Positions 1 to 10,160 are shown, numbered from the stretch's first letter. The stretch is 64,000 nt of DNA from Aquipseudomonas alcaligenes_A (GCA_048595745.1 CP184361.1); one strand, 5' to 3'. Program-made: numbers and translations. The notes: generated by a model from the letters alone, not told the origin.

Positions 1-946
1 ACAGCTCCTTGCCGAGGCGCCCGTTGTTATTGGCGATCAGCGCGTTGGCGGCCTTGAGAATGCCGGCGGTGGAGCGGTAGTTCTGCTCCAGGCGTATCAG
101 CTGGGTGTCAGGGAAGTCACTGCTGAACTGCTGGATGTTCTCGATCTTGGCGCCGCGCCAGCCATAGATCGACTGGTCGTCGTCGCCGACCACCATCAGG
201 CTCTCGCCACCCTTGGCGAGGAAGCGCAGCCAGGCGTACTGCACGGCGTTGGTGTCCTGGAACTCGTCGACCAGGATATGGCGGAAGCGCTTCTGGTAGT
301 GCGCCAGCAGGTCGGGCTTGTCGCGCCACAGATCCAGCGCGCGCAGCAGCAGCTCGGCGAAGTCGATCACCCCGGTGCGCGCGCAGGCGTCTTCATAGGC
401 CTGGTAGATCTTCAGCATGGTGGCGAGGAACAGGTCGCCGCCGGGCTGGATATTTTTCGGCCGCAGGCCCTCGTCCTTCTGCCCGTTGATGAACCACTGG
501 GCCTGCTTGGCCGGCCAGCGCTGTTCGTCCAGGCCCAGCTCGCGGATCACCCGCTTGACCAGGCGCTGCTGGTCATCGGAGTCGAGGATCTGGAAGTTCT
601 CGCTGAGCCCGGCTTCCTGCCAGTGCGCGCGCAGGATGCGGTGGGCCAGGCCGTGGAAGGTGCCAACCCACATGCCGGCCGGACTCTGGCCGAGCATCTG
701 CTCGATACGCTGGCGCATCTCGGCCGCCGCCTTGTTGGTGAAGGTCACCGACAGGATCGAGTAGGGCGAGGCGCCGAGGAACTGGATCAGGAAGGCGATG
801 CGGTGCACCAGCACGCGGGTCTTGCCCGAGCCGGCACCGGCCAGCACCAGCTGGCGGCCCAGCGGGGCGGCCACGGCTTGGCATTGCGCATCGTTGAGGG
901 AGGCGAGGAGCAGTTCAGGGTCGAGAAGGGCGGGATCTTTATGCAT
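1..946 (-). CDS. uvrD: DNA helicase II (UvrD), 5' part only
   Basis: This is the N-terminal part (about 315 residues) of the superfamily 1A 3'-5' helicase that unwinds DNA in nucleotide excision and mismatch repair. The gene runs off the left edge of the window, so its C-terminus is not seen. The protein begins MHKDPALLDPELLLASLNDA and carries the Walker A motif GAGSGKT near residues 37-43. It also shows the motif Ia region SVTFTNKAAAEMRQR, the Walker B/motif III stretch GDDDQSIYGWRGA and the motif IV element LEQNYRS. The start is the ATG at 946, because Q-motif and Walker spacing from it is normal. The family is usually about 720-730 residues, so less than half is present. Identification is firm; the closest alternatives, Rep and PcrA, share the same motifs, but Pseudomonas UvrD fits the neighbourhood. 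Confidence 0.93.
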   Translation of the reverse strand, partial: MHKDPALLDPELLLASLNDAQCQAVAAPLGRQLVLAGAGSGKTRVLVHRIAFLIQFLGASPYSILSVTFTNKAAAEMRQRIEQMLGQSPAGMWVGTFHGLAHRILRAHWQEAGLSENFQILDSDDQQRLVKRVIRELGLDEQRWPAKQAQWFINGQKDEGLRPKNIQPGGDLFLATMLKIYQAYEDACARTGVIDFAELLLRALDLWRDKPDLLAHYQKRFRHILVDEFQDTNAVQYAWLRFLAKGGESLMVVGDDDQSIYGWRGAKIENIQQFSSDFPDTQLIRLEQNYRSTAGILKAANALIANNNGRLGKEL

Positions 947-1131
947 CGCGGCATTCTACGGGCCTGCCGGGGGCGCGGCAAAGCGCGGGCAGACGGGCTG
1001 GGCGCATGAGTGAACAAATGTTCGCCATTCATCGCGATGCGCTGCTAAAAAGCCATCATCAGGCTTGGGCGGCCGCTCTAGCTCGGGTATGCTCGGGGAA
1101 AGTCGGGCATCCCATTACAAGAATATCGCCT

Positions 1132-4011
1132 ATGACACAGTCACTTCGGGGGGCCTCCACTGGCACGGTGGGGGAGGAGTCGCGTGCGCTTCATCAGCAG
1201 TTCGCCACCGAGATCGCGGTGGAGCGAACGCGTTTGCTTTATCAGGGTTCCCAGGTTCCCACCCTGTTCATGCTCCTCAGCGGTCTGACCTGCGCGGCGC
1301 TGCTCTGGCAGCCGCAGCCCAGTCTGCTGCTGGCCGGCTGGCTGGTATGGCTGGTGCTGCTGGCGGTGCTGCGGCTGATCCAGATGACGGCGTTCAAGGC
1401 GGCGCTGCCGTCGCGCCAGGCCAACCCGCACTGGCGCCGGGTGTTTCTGCTTGGCGCCGGGCTGTCCGGCCTGACCCTGGCCTTCGCCGCCATCTTCCTG
1501 GTCCCGGCCGAGCGCTTCCTGTTGCAGGCGCTGGTCTATGGCCTGATCGCCGCGGCCATCCTCTCCGCCAGCGTGGCCTATGCCATCAGCCGTTCGGCCT
1601 TCCTGGTGTTCGCGCTGCCCTGCCTGTTGCCCACCGTGGCCTACCTGTTGCTCAGCGACAACCCGATCCAGCAGGGCTGGGGCGTGCTGGGGCTGATCCT
1701 GCTGCTGAGCCTGTGCGTGGTCGCCTGGCAGGTCAACCGCCTGATCCAGCGCAGCCTGTTGCGGCGCTTCCAGAACCAGGCACTGATCGAGAGCCTGGAG
1801 CACGCTCGCGAGAGCGCCGAGGGCCTCAATCAGGAGCTGGCGCGCGAGGTCGAGCAGCGCCGCCGTGCCGAGCGCGAGCTGCGCCAGGCCCACGGCGAGC
1901 TGGAGATCCGCGTGGCCCAGCGCACCCTGGAGCTGGACGACGCCAGCCATGCCCTGGGCAAGAGCGAGGAGCGCCTGGCCCTGGCGCTGGAGGCCAGCGA
2001 GCTGGGCCTGTGGGACTGGAACCTGGAGACCGACGAGGTTCATCACAGCCACCTGGAGAGCATCTTTGGCATCAGCCAGGAAGAGGTGAAGGGTGTGCTC
2101 AGCCACCTCAAGCCGCGCCTGCACCCGGATGATCTGCCGCTGCTGCGCCGCGCCCTGGTCGAGCACCTCAAGGGGCGTACCGACGGCTACTGCGTGGAAT
2201 ACCGTGTGCGCCATGCCGACGGGCGCTGGCGCTGGGTCGAGGACCGTGGCCGCGCGGTGGAACGCAACGCCCAGGGCCAGGTGCTGCGCATGCTTGGCAC
2301 GCGCCGCGACATCACCGCGCGCAAGCTGGTGGACGAGCAGCAGCGCCTCGCCGCCACGGTGTTCGAGGCCTGTGGCGAGGGTATCGTCATCCTCGATGCC
2401 GACTACCTGATCCTTTCGGTCAACCAGGCCTTCAGCGACGTCACCGGCTATCGCAAGGACGAAGTGCTCGGGCGCAGCGTGGCCACCCTGATCAGCAGCC
2501 GCGAGACGCTTCGCCAGTACCAGCTCATCCGCGAGCAGCTGGAACTGCATGGCAGCTGGCGCGGCGAGCTGGTGGAAACACGCAAGAATGGCGAGCTTTA
2601 CCCGCAGTGGCTGCAGCTCAACGCGGTGCAGGATAGCCGTGGCCAGGTCAGCCACATCGTCGGCTTCTTCTCCGACCTGTCGCAGCGCCGGCAGACCGAG
2701 GAGCGCCTGCGTTACCTGTCGCACTATGACGAACTCACCGGCCTGGCCAATCGCAGCCTGTTCCGCGAACGCCTGCACACGGCCTGCGAGCTGGCCCGGC
2801 ACAGCGAAACGCAGATGGCCCTGCTGCACATCGATCTGGACCGCTTCAAGCTGCTCAACGACAGCCTCGGCCATGAAGTGGCCGACCAGCTGCTGCGGCA
2901 GATGGCCCGGCGCCTCAACCAGAGCGTGCCGGAGGCGCACACGGTGGCGCGTCTGGCCGGCGATGAGTTCGCCATCCTCCTCGACGACTACGGCAGCCTC
3001 TCGGCCCTGGCGCGCACGGCCAGCCGTCTGCTGGCCAAGCTGCGCACGCCGATGGATGTGGCTGGTCACGAGCTGGTGGTGAGCGCCTCGATCGGTATCA
3101 GCCTGCTGCCGGACAATGCCCGCGAGCTGGCCGTCCTGCTCAGCCAGGCGGACATGGCCAAGCAGCACGCCAAGCACCTGGGCGGCAACACCTTCCAGTT
3201 CTATACCGACAACCTGCAGGCCTGCACCCTGGAGCGTTTGCAGCTGGAGAACCAGCTGCGCAAGGCCATCGAGGAGCACCAGCTGGAGGTGTTCTACCAG
3301 CCCAAGCTGTGCCTGCTCGACGACAGCCTCAATGCCGCCGAAGCGCTGGTACGCTGGCGCCACCCGGAGCTGGGTCTGGTGCCGCCCAGCGACTTCATTC
3401 CGCTGGCCGAGGAAACCGGGCTGATCGGCCCGATCGGCGAGTTCGTCCTGCGCCAGGCCTGCCGCCAGGCCCGCGAGTGGCAGCGCCAGGGGCTGGCCGA
3501 CCTGCGGGTGTCGGTCAACCTGTCGGTGCACCAGCTGCGCCAGGGCAACCTGGTCGGCCTGGTGCGCCAGGTGCTCGACGAGAGCGACCTGCCGTCACGC
3601 CTGCTGGAGCTGGAACTGACCGAGAGCCACCTGCTGGACAACGTGGAGAACGTCATCACCACCTTCCAGCAGCTGCGCGATCTGGGGGTGAAGCTGGCGA
3701 TCGACGACTTCGGTACCGGCTACTCCTCGCTCAGCTACCTCAAGCGCTTCCCGGTGGACTACGTGAAGATCGACCAGACCTTCGTCCGCGACCTGGCTGC
3801 CGGCGGCGAGGATGCGGCGATCACCCGCGCCATCATCGCCATGGCCCACGGCCTGGAGCTCAAGGTGGTGGCCGAGGGTGTCGAGACCCAGGCGCAGATG
3901 GATTTCCTCAAGCTGCAGCGCTGCGACGAGATCCAGGGCTACCTGGTCAGCCCACCAGTGCCGGCCGAGCAGTTCGCCGAGCTGCTGCGGGCGCAGGCGG
4001 AGATGTGCTGA
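1132..4011 (+). CDS. Membrane-anchored PAS-PAS-GGDEF-EAL cyclic-di-GMP protein
   Basis: This predicted cyclic-di-GMP turnover protein of 959 aa sits in the inner membrane. Residues about 40-205 are strongly hydrophobic and hold several membrane segments. A coiled-coil stretch follows (about 210-290), then two PAS/PAC modules (about 290-520), a GGDEF domain and an EAL domain. The GGDEF signature reads AGDEF (609-613), a substitution found in some active cyclases. The EAL domain looks intact, with EALVR at 737-741 and the DDFGTGYSSL loop, so phosphodiesterase activity is likely; cyclase activity is uncertain. An in-frame ATG at 1006 would add 42 residues; I prefer 1132 because hydrophobic and family-like sequence begins there, though neither site has a strong Shine-Dalgarno sequence. 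Its stop codon directly abuts that of the convergent gene. Confidence 0.88.
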   Translation: MTQSLRGASTGTVGEESRALHQQFATEIAVERTRLLYQGSQVPTLFMLLSGLTCAALLWQPQPSLLLAGWLVWLVLLAVLRLIQMTAFKAALPSRQANPHWRRVFLLGAGLSGLTLAFAAIFLVPAERFLLQALVYGLIAAAILSASVAYAISRSAFLVFALPCLLPTVAYLLLSDNPIQQGWGVLGLILLLSLCVVAWQVNRLIQRSLLRRFQNQALIESLEHARESAEGLNQELAREVEQRRRAERELRQAHGELEIRVAQRTLELDDASHALGKSEERLALALEASELGLWDWNLETDEVHHSHLESIFGISQEEVKGVLSHLKPRLHPDDLPLLRRALVEHLKGRTDGYCVEYRVRHADGRWRWVEDRGRAVERNAQGQVLRMLGTRRDITARKLVDEQQRLAATVFEACGEGIVILDADYLILSVNQAFSDVTGYRKDEVLGRSVATLISSRETLRQYQLIREQLELHGSWRGELVETRKNGELYPQWLQLNAVQDSRGQVSHIVGFFSDLSQRRQTEERLRYLSHYDELTGLANRSLFRERLHTACELARHSETQMALLHIDLDRFKLLNDSLGHEVADQLLRQMARRLNQSVPEAHTVARLAGDEFAILLDDYGSLSALARTASRLLAKLRTPMDVAGHELVVSASIGISLLPDNARELAVLLSQADMAKQHAKHLGGNTFQFYTDNLQACTLERLQLENQLRKAIEEHQLEVFYQPKLCLLDDSLNAAEALVRWRHPELGLVPPSDFIPLAEETGLIGPIGEFVLRQACRQAREWQRQGLADLRVSVNLSVHQLRQGNLVGLVRQVLDESDLPSRLLELELTESHLLDNVENVITTFQQLRDLGVKLAIDDFGTGYSSLSYLKRFPVDYVKIDQTFVRDLAAGGEDAAITRAIIAMAHGLELKVVAEGVETQAQMDFLKLQRCDEIQGYLVSPPVPAEQFAELLRAQAEMC

Positions 4012-4632
4012 TCAGCCGTTCCAGCGCCCCGGCGCATAGGAGAACACCGGCAGCGACCAGTGCCAGCGGATCGCCGCCAGGCGCAGGGCCAGCCCGGCGG
4101 TGAACGAGGCGAGCAGGTTGAGGTCCTCGTCGACGCCCAGGTGGCGCAGGCTCAGGTAGAGCAGGGCCACCAGCAGCGACACGCTGGCGTACAGCTCGTG
4201 GCGCAGTACCTGCGGCAGGCGGTTGCACAGGATGTCGCGCAGGATGCCGCCGAAGATGCCGGTGATCACACCGGCCATCACCACCACCGGCAGCGGATAA
4301 CCCAGTTTCAGGGCGACGTCACAGCCGATCACGGTAAAGGCGATCAGGCCCATGGCATCGAGCAGCAGGAACAGCTGGCGCAGGTGGTGCATGAAGCGCG
4401 CGATCAGCATGGTGAACAGGCCGGCGCCGATGGTCAGGTAGATGTAGCCGGGGTGCTGGGTCCAGCCCACCGGGAAGTTGCCCAGCAGGATGTCGCGCAC
4501 GGTGCCGCCGCCGAGGGCGGTGATGAAGGCGATGAGGGCGACGCCGAACAGGTCCATGTTGCGTTTGCCGGCGGCAAGTGCCCCGGACATGGCTTCGGCG
4601 GTGATGGCGATCAGATAGACGTAGAGCAGCAC
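4012..4632 (-). CDS. UPF0126/TRIC-type membrane protein, putative glycine transporter
   Basis: This is a 206-aa integral membrane protein built of two repeats of the UPF0126 (Pfam Gly_transporter, TRIC-like) unit, each with a glycine-rich GGGTVRDILLG or FGGILRDILC motif. It has about seven membrane segments. The family was linked to glycine transport mainly because its genes lie behind glycine riboswitches, and that is the case here: a tandem glycine riboswitch lies just upstream on the same strand. The start is a GTG at 4632 preceded by GCAGGA. The gene ends against the stop codon of the c-di-GMP gene. The transported substrate is inferred from the riboswitch and has not been shown for this protein. 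A cation channel role, as in eukaryotic TRIC, is the alternative. Confidence 0.88.
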   Translation of the reverse strand: MLLYVYLIAITAEAMSGALAAGKRNMDLFGVALIAFITALGGGTVRDILLGNFPVGWTQHPGYIYLTIGAGLFTMLIARFMHHLRQLFLLLDAMGLIAFTVIGCDVALKLGYPLPVVVMAGVITGIFGGILRDILCNRLPQVLRHELYASVSLLVALLYLSLRHLGVDEDLNLLASFTAGLALRLAAIRWHWSLPVFSYAPGRWNG

Positions 4633-4661
4633 ACAGAATTCCTGCGTCAGGTGCCTCTCCC

Positions 4662-4842
4662 CCTGTCCCCTGTACCTGAGAGTTTGCGCGGCGTGGCCGC
4701 TTGCCCCTTCGGTGGGTCGCTCTGGGCGACCGCTCTCCAGACGGCTATATCGGAATCTCGCAGTGCTGGGCCTGAGCGATCATGGGAGTTTGCGCCTTCG
4801 GCGGAGGCGCCAAGGGCGCCTCGCTCTCCTGCGAGGGCGCGC
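4662..4842 (-). promoter_or_regulatory. Tandem glycine riboswitch
   Basis: Read on the minus strand, two glycine aptamers follow each other. The first (about 4835-4768) has CAGGAGAG, a stem, CGCCGAAGGCGCAA and a closing GCTCAGG. The second (about 4742-4670) has CTGGAGAG, CACCGAAGGGGCAAGC and the closing AAACTCTCAGGTA. These are the conserved blocks of the gcvT-type RNA element. The element ends about 30 bases before the GTG of the UPF0126 gene. No clear rho-independent hairpin was found between the second aptamer and the start codon, so control could be at translation initiation. Confidence 0.9.
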
Positions 4843-4862
4843 AGTATAGGGGCGTGCCCGGC

Positions 4863-6179
4863 TTAGGCCAACTGGCGCAGCAGCAGGGCATGCTCCAGGG
4901 CGACCTCCGCTGGCAGCGGCAGGTAGACGATATGACCGTCGCCCGGCGCCAGCTCGGTACGCTCGCCGCAGGCCTTCTCCAGGGCAGACAGGCTGAACTG
5001 CAGGTTGCCGCGCGGGGTCATCAGCTCCAGCTGGTCGCCGACGGCGAAGCGGTTCTTCACCCGCACTTCGGCCAGCTCGCCACGGCGCGCGCCGGTGAAT
5101 TCGCCGACGAACTGCTGGCGTTCGGACAGCGAATTGCCGCGTTCGTAGTTCTGGTATTCGTCGTGCACGTGGCGGCGCAGGAAGCCCTCGGTGTAGCCGC
5201 GGTTGGCCAGTGATTCCAGGTCGTCCATCAGGCGCAGGTCGAACGGGCGGCCGGCGACGGCGTCGTCGATGGCGCGGCGATACACCTGGGCGGTGCGCGC
5301 CACGTAGAAGTGGCTCTTGGTGCGGCCCTCGATCTTCAGCGAATGCACGCCCATGCGCGTCAGCCGCTCGACGTGCTGCAGGGCGCGCAGGTCCTTGGAG
5401 TTCATGATGTAGGTGCCGTGCTCGTCCTCGAAGGCCTCCATCAACTCGCCGGGGCGGCTCTCGTCTTCCAGCAGGAACAGGCGCTCGGTCGTGGGGCCCT
5501 CGCCGAGGGTCGGCTGGCAGCCGCGCACGATAGCGCCCAGCTCATTCTCCCGGCCCTCATGGGCCTGGTACTGCCAGCGGCAGGCGTTGGTGCAGGTACC
5601 CTGGTTGGGGTCGCGCTTGTTGATGTAGCCGGACAGCAGGCAGCGCCCGGAATAGGCCATGCACAGCGCGCCGTGGACGAACACCTCCAGTTCCATGTCC
5701 GGCACCTGCTGGCGGATCTCCTCGATCTCCTCCAGCGCCAGCTCGCGGGACAGAATCACCCGGGAGAGCCCCTGGCGGCGCCAGAACTCCACGCTGGCCC
5801 AGTTCACCGCATTGGCCTGCACCGACAGGTGCACCGGCATCTGCGGGAAATGCTCGCGTACCAGCATGATCAGGCCGGGGTCGGACATGATCAGCGCATC
5901 CGGCCCCATCGCCACCACCGGCTCCAGGTCCTTGAGAAAGGTCTTCAGCTTGGCGTTGTGCGGCGCGATGTTGACCACCACGTAGAAGCGCTTGCCCTGG
6001 GCATGCGCCTCGGCGATGCCGATAGCCAGGTTGGCGTGATCGAACTCGTTATTGCGCACCCGCAGGCTGTAGCGCGGCTGCCCGGCATACACGGCATCGG
6101 CGCCATAGGCGAAGGCATGGCGCATGGCCTTGAGGGTGCCGGCGGGGGAGAGGAGTTCGGGGGCGTGAAGTGGCAACAT
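4863..6179 (-). CDS. trhP: tRNA 5-hydroxyuridine formation protein (U32 peptidase family)
   Basis: This 438-aa protein is colinear with E. coli YegQ/TrhP over its whole length. Shared blocks include PELLSPAGTLK, NEFDHANL, DALIMSDPGLIMLVREHFP, the cysteine-bearing stretches EVFVHGALCMAYSGRC and GTCTNACRW, and SLKIEGRTKSHFY. TrhP works in the prephenate-dependent route to 5-hydroxyuridine at the wobble position of tRNA; the conserved cysteines hold an iron-sulfur cluster in this group. Older annotation would call it a collagenase-like peptidase. The ATG at 6179 puts the conserved block at residue 8. It lies on the same strand as zwf, 113 bases downstream, in the place where pgl-eda follow zwf at the other Pseudomonas zwf locus. 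Confidence 0.92.
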   Translation of the reverse strand: MLPLHAPELLSPAGTLKAMRHAFAYGADAVYAGQPRYSLRVRNNEFDHANLAIGIAEAHAQGKRFYVVVNIAPHNAKLKTFLKDLEPVVAMGPDALIMSDPGLIMLVREHFPQMPVHLSVQANAVNWASVEFWRRQGLSRVILSRELALEEIEEIRQQVPDMELEVFVHGALCMAYSGRCLLSGYINKRDPNQGTCTNACRWQYQAHEGRENELGAIVRGCQPTLGEGPTTERLFLLEDESRPGELMEAFEDEHGTYIMNSKDLRALQHVERLTRMGVHSLKIEGRTKSHFYVARTAQVYRRAIDDAVAGRPFDLRLMDDLESLANRGYTEGFLRRHVHDEYQNYERGNSLSERQQFVGEFTGARRGELAEVRVKNRFAVGDQLELMTPRGNLQFSLSALEKACGERTELAPGDGHIVYLPLPAEVALEHALLLRQLA

Positions 6180-6292
6180 AAGAGCGAAGTCTTGGCAGAA
6201 AAGCGCGAACTCTGCCTTGCTCGCGCGCTGACTGCATTGATCTGGCTCAGCAGTACTGTTGTCACCAAATGAGGGCGAAAGCGCTTACCTGC

Positions 6293-7738
<1,446 letters not shown>

Positions 7739-7782
7739 CGGTAGGCCTCCGGCCGGGTTTGCCTGTGCGGTTCGGGCGCTCA

Positions 7783-7797
7783 TGTAGTATAACTACA
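7783..7797. promoter_or_regulatory. HexR/RpiR-type operator between zwf and its regulator
   Basis: The near-perfect palindrome TGTAGT-TAT-ACTACA lies in the divergent zwf/RpiR promoter region. It closely resembles HexR boxes (TTGT-N7/8-ACAA in Pseudomonas, TGTAAT-N3-ATTACA in other gammaproteobacteria). It lies 45 bases upstream of the preferred zwf TTG start, where it could block transcription until the sugar-phosphate ligand binds the regulator. Binding by the adjacent RpiR protein is an inference. Confidence 0.7.
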
Positions 7798-7883
7798 AGC
7801 ACGCTACAGCCGATCATAACAGGCTGGGCGAAACCGCCGCGAGCCGGCGCCTTGGTCATCGAGACGACAACAGAGCCCTGCCC

Positions 7884-8750
7884 GTGAATCTTCTGCAGCA
7901 CATCGCCCAGTCCCGTCACCTGCTCCGCAAGTCCGAACTGAAGGTCGCCGATCACGTCCTGCAGGACCCGTCCGCAGTGATGCACAGCTCCATGGCCGAC
8001 CTGGCCCAGGAAGTCGGCATCAGCGAGCCGACCATCGTGCGCTTCTGCCGGGCCATCGGCTGCAGCGGTTTCCAGGATCTCAAGCTGAAGCTGGCGCAGA
8101 GCCTGGCGGCCGGTGCCAGCTTCGGCCAGTTCGCCATCCACGAGGACGACTCGGTGGCGGACTTCAGCCTGAAGATCTTCGACACCACCCTGCACACCCT
8201 GATGGAGGTGCGCGAGCGCCTCGATCCGCAGGCCCTGCAGCGCGCCATCAATGCCATCGCCCATGCCCAGCGCATCGAGTTCTACGGCTTCGGCGCCTCC
8301 GGCGCGGTGGCCGCCGACGCCCAGCACAAGTTCTTCCGCCTGCTGCTGACCGCCGCTGCCTATTCGGACCCGCACATGCAGGCGATGAGCGCGGTGACGC
8401 TCAAGCCCACCGATGTGGCCATCTGCATCTCCCAGTCCGGCCGTTCCAAGGACCTGCTGATCACCGCCAACCTGGTGCGCGAGTCCGGCGCCACCCTGAT
8501 CACCTTGTGCCCGAGCCAGACCCCGCTGGCCGACCTGGCCACCGTCAACCTGGCCATCGATGTGCAGGAAGATACCGAGATCTACACGCCGCTGACCTCG
8601 CGCATCGCCCACCTGGTGGTGATCGACGTGCTGGCCATGGGCGTGGCCATGGCCCGCGGCCCGGACCTGGTCAACCACCTCAAGAGCGTCAAACGCAGCC
8701 TGCGCAGTCTGCGCCTGTCGCCCAAGTCGGTGCGCAGCGCCGAGGACTAG
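7884..8750 (+). CDS. RpiR-family transcriptional regulator (HexR-like)
   Basis: This 288-aa regulator has an N-terminal RpiR winged HTH (residues about 1-78, with ISEPTIVRFCRAIGCSGFQDLKLKLAQSLA) and a C-terminal SIS sugar-phosphate-binding domain (about 120-260, with FYGFGASGAVAADAQHKFFRL and ISQSGRSKDLL). HexR proteins repress central sugar catabolism and are released by 2-keto-3-deoxy-6-phosphogluconate. Its divergent position next to zwf and the shared operator support control of zwf. It is clearly HexR-like, but because the locus lacks pgl-eda it may be the PA5438-type paralogue and not HexR itself, so I leave the symbol blank. Confidence 0.88.
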   Translation: MNLLQHIAQSRHLLRKSELKVADHVLQDPSAVMHSSMADLAQEVGISEPTIVRFCRAIGCSGFQDLKLKLAQSLAAGASFGQFAIHEDDSVADFSLKIFDTTLHTLMEVRERLDPQALQRAINAIAHAQRIEFYGFGASGAVAADAQHKFFRLLLTAAAYSDPHMQAMSAVTLKPTDVAICISQSGRSKDLLITANLVRESGATLITLCPSQTPLADLATVNLAIDVQEDTEIYTPLTSRIAHLVVIDVLAMGVAMARGPDLVNHLKSVKRSLRSLRLSPKSVRSAED

Positions 8751-8837
8751 CGTCACGCAAGATTCATCGACGCGCCGCCAAAGCGTCACGCCCCCGCGCG
8801 CATGCTGGGCTCCCGTTATCGGACTAGGAGCCCCGCG

Positions 8838-9038
8838 ATGAGCCTGCATCACGCCGAACCCGTTCACGACAGCAAGACCCGCCGCAAGCTGGAAGACCAG
8901 CGTCGCATGGCCTTCCGCCGCGCCATCGAGGAATACGCCGAGCAGCGCCGCCTGCAGCGCGAGCTCCACGACTATCCCGATCTGCTCCCCACCGGCTTCC
9001 TGCTCGAACGCGCCACGCCCCGTCGCCAGGCGGCCTGA
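8838..9038 (+). CDS. Small basic protein, PA3496-like
   Basis: This 66-aa soluble protein is rich in Arg, Glu and Gln and is predicted to be mostly helical, with the core SKTRRKLEDQRRMAFRRAIEEYAEQRRL. The ATG at 8838 is chosen over an upstream one at 8802 because TAGGAG precedes it at good spacing. The sequence resembles a short Pseudomonas family that I recall being called PA3496-like putative envelope integrity protein. No signal peptide or membrane segment is visible, so the function is open. It stands alone between the RpiR gene and the hydroxyproline block. Confidence 0.6.
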   Translation: MSLHHAEPVHDSKTRRKLEDQRRMAFRRAIEEYAEQRRLQRELHDYPDLLPTGFLLERATPRRQAA

Positions 9039-9052
9039 GCCCTGCCAGCGGT

Positions 9053-9068
9053 ATGCCGAATTCGGCAT
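9053..9068. promoter_or_regulatory. Perfect 16-bp palindrome upstream of the imine reductase gene
   Basis: ATGCCGAATTCGGCAT lies 76 bases before the ATG of the dpkA-like gene and just after the stop of the small protein gene. It could be an operator, as it lacks a T-run expected of a terminator. Its half-site ATGCCGA recurs in the aspA/LysR intergenic palindrome at 51710-51726. Confidence 0.45.
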
Positions 9069-9143
9069 GCCGCGCGTGCAAAGCGATCAAGCCTTGGCGG
9101 CCGCGACGGGCCACTGTAACGGGCAGACTGCCAGGAGCCCGTT

Positions 9144-10151
9144 ATGACCCGACTGACCCTTACCGAGGCCCATGAGCTGGCCGCCGCCATCCTGCGTCAT
9201 GCTGGTTTCAGCGAGGCCTTCGCCCAGGCCATCGCCGCCACCGTGACCGCCGGCGAGCGCGACGGCTGCAAGTCGCACGGTCTGTGGCGCCTGCTCGGCA
9301 TCGTGCACACGCTCAAGGCTGGCAAGGCGGTGGCCGATGCCGAGCCCGAGGTGATCGACCAGGCGCCGTCGCTGGTGCGGGTCGATGCCCATGGCGGCTT
9401 CTCCCAGTTGGCCTTCGCCGCCGGTCTGCCGCTGCTGGCGGACAAGGCCCGGCACAACGGCATCGCCGCCATGGCGATCAACCGCTGCGTGCACTTCTCC
9501 GCGCTGTGGGTCGAGATGGAGGCGCTGACCGAGCTGGGCCTGGTGGCGCTGGCCTGCAACCCGACTCAGGCCTACGTGGCGCCGGCCGGTGGCAGCCGCC
9601 CGCTGTTCGGCACCAACCCCGTCGCCTTCGGCTGGCCGCGCGCCGGTGGTCATCCCTTCGTTTTCGACTTCGCCACCAGTGCCATCGCCCGTGGCGAGAT
9701 CGAGCTGCACCGACGTTCCGGTGCGCCGCTGCCGCCGGGCTGGGGCGTCGACCGCCACGGCCAGCCGAGCAGCGAGGCCGCCGAAGTACTCGACCACGGC
9801 GCCATGCTGACCTTCGGCGGGCACAAGGGCTCGGCCCTGTCGACGATGATCGAGCTGATCGCCGGGCCGCTGATCGGCGATCTCACCAGCCTCGAATCCG
9901 GCGCCTTCGACGGTGGCGCCAACGCGCTGCCATACCACGGCGAGCTGATCATCGCCCTCGACCCGCAGCGCTTCCTCGGCGCGCAGGCCGACCAGCACCT
10001 GGCCCGCGCCGAGGCGCTGTTCGAAGCGATCCAGAGCCAGGGCGCGCGGCTGCCGTCGCAGCGCCGTTACGAGGCACGTGCCAGGAGCCTGGTCGAGGGC
10101 GTGGAGCTCGACGATGGTCTGTACCGCGATCTGCGCGCGCTATTGGCGTAA
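9144..10151 (+). CDS. dpkA: Delta1-pyrroline-2-carboxylate / delta1-piperideine-2-carboxylate reductase
   Basis: This 335-aa member of the malate/L-lactate dehydrogenase (Ldh2) family reduces the cyclic imines pyrroline-2-carboxylate and piperideine-2-carboxylate to L-proline and L-pipecolate with NAD(P)H. Family blocks seen are ERDGCKSHGLWRL, the catalytic His region NRCVHFSALW, FGTNPVAFGWP and GGHKGSALSTMIEL. AGGAG stands seven bases before the ATG. In PAO1 the related gene PA1252 borders the hydroxyproline cluster and serves the 3-hydroxyproline routes, where both dehydratases make pyrroline-2-carboxylate. The same pairing occurs here: the two dehydratases are encoded nearby on the other strand. 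The symbol lhpD is used in some annotations. Confidence 0.85.
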   Translation: MTRLTLTEAHELAAAILRHAGFSEAFAQAIAATVTAGERDGCKSHGLWRLLGIVHTLKAGKAVADAEPEVIDQAPSLVRVDAHGGFSQLAFAAGLPLLADKARHNGIAAMAINRCVHFSALWVEMEALTELGLVALACNPTQAYVAPAGGSRPLFGTNPVAFGWPRAGGHPFVFDFATSAIARGEIELHRRSGAPLPPGWGVDRHGQPSSEAAEVLDHGAMLTFGGHKGSALSTMIELIAGPLIGDLTSLESGAFDGGANALPYHGELIIALDPQRFLGAQADQHLARAEALFEAIQSQGARLPSQRRYEARARSLVEGVELDDGLYRDLRALLA

Positions 10152-10160
10152 CGGACAGTA

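Noticed and set aside
1006..1131. Upstream extension of the GGDEF/EAL protein to the ATG at 1006
   Set aside because: The added 42 residues look unlike the family N-terminus, and no good ribosome binding site supports this start, though it cannot be excluded.
1141..3531. Very long open frame on the minus strand opposite the GGDEF/EAL gene
   Set aside because: It is a shadow of the high-GC plus-strand gene: its translation is Gln/Ala/Leu-rich without any domain, while the plus strand shows a complete multidomain protein.
9053..9068. Palindrome before dpkA as a transcription terminator of the small upstream gene
   Set aside because: No T-run follows on either strand and the repeat has no loop, which fits an operator better.
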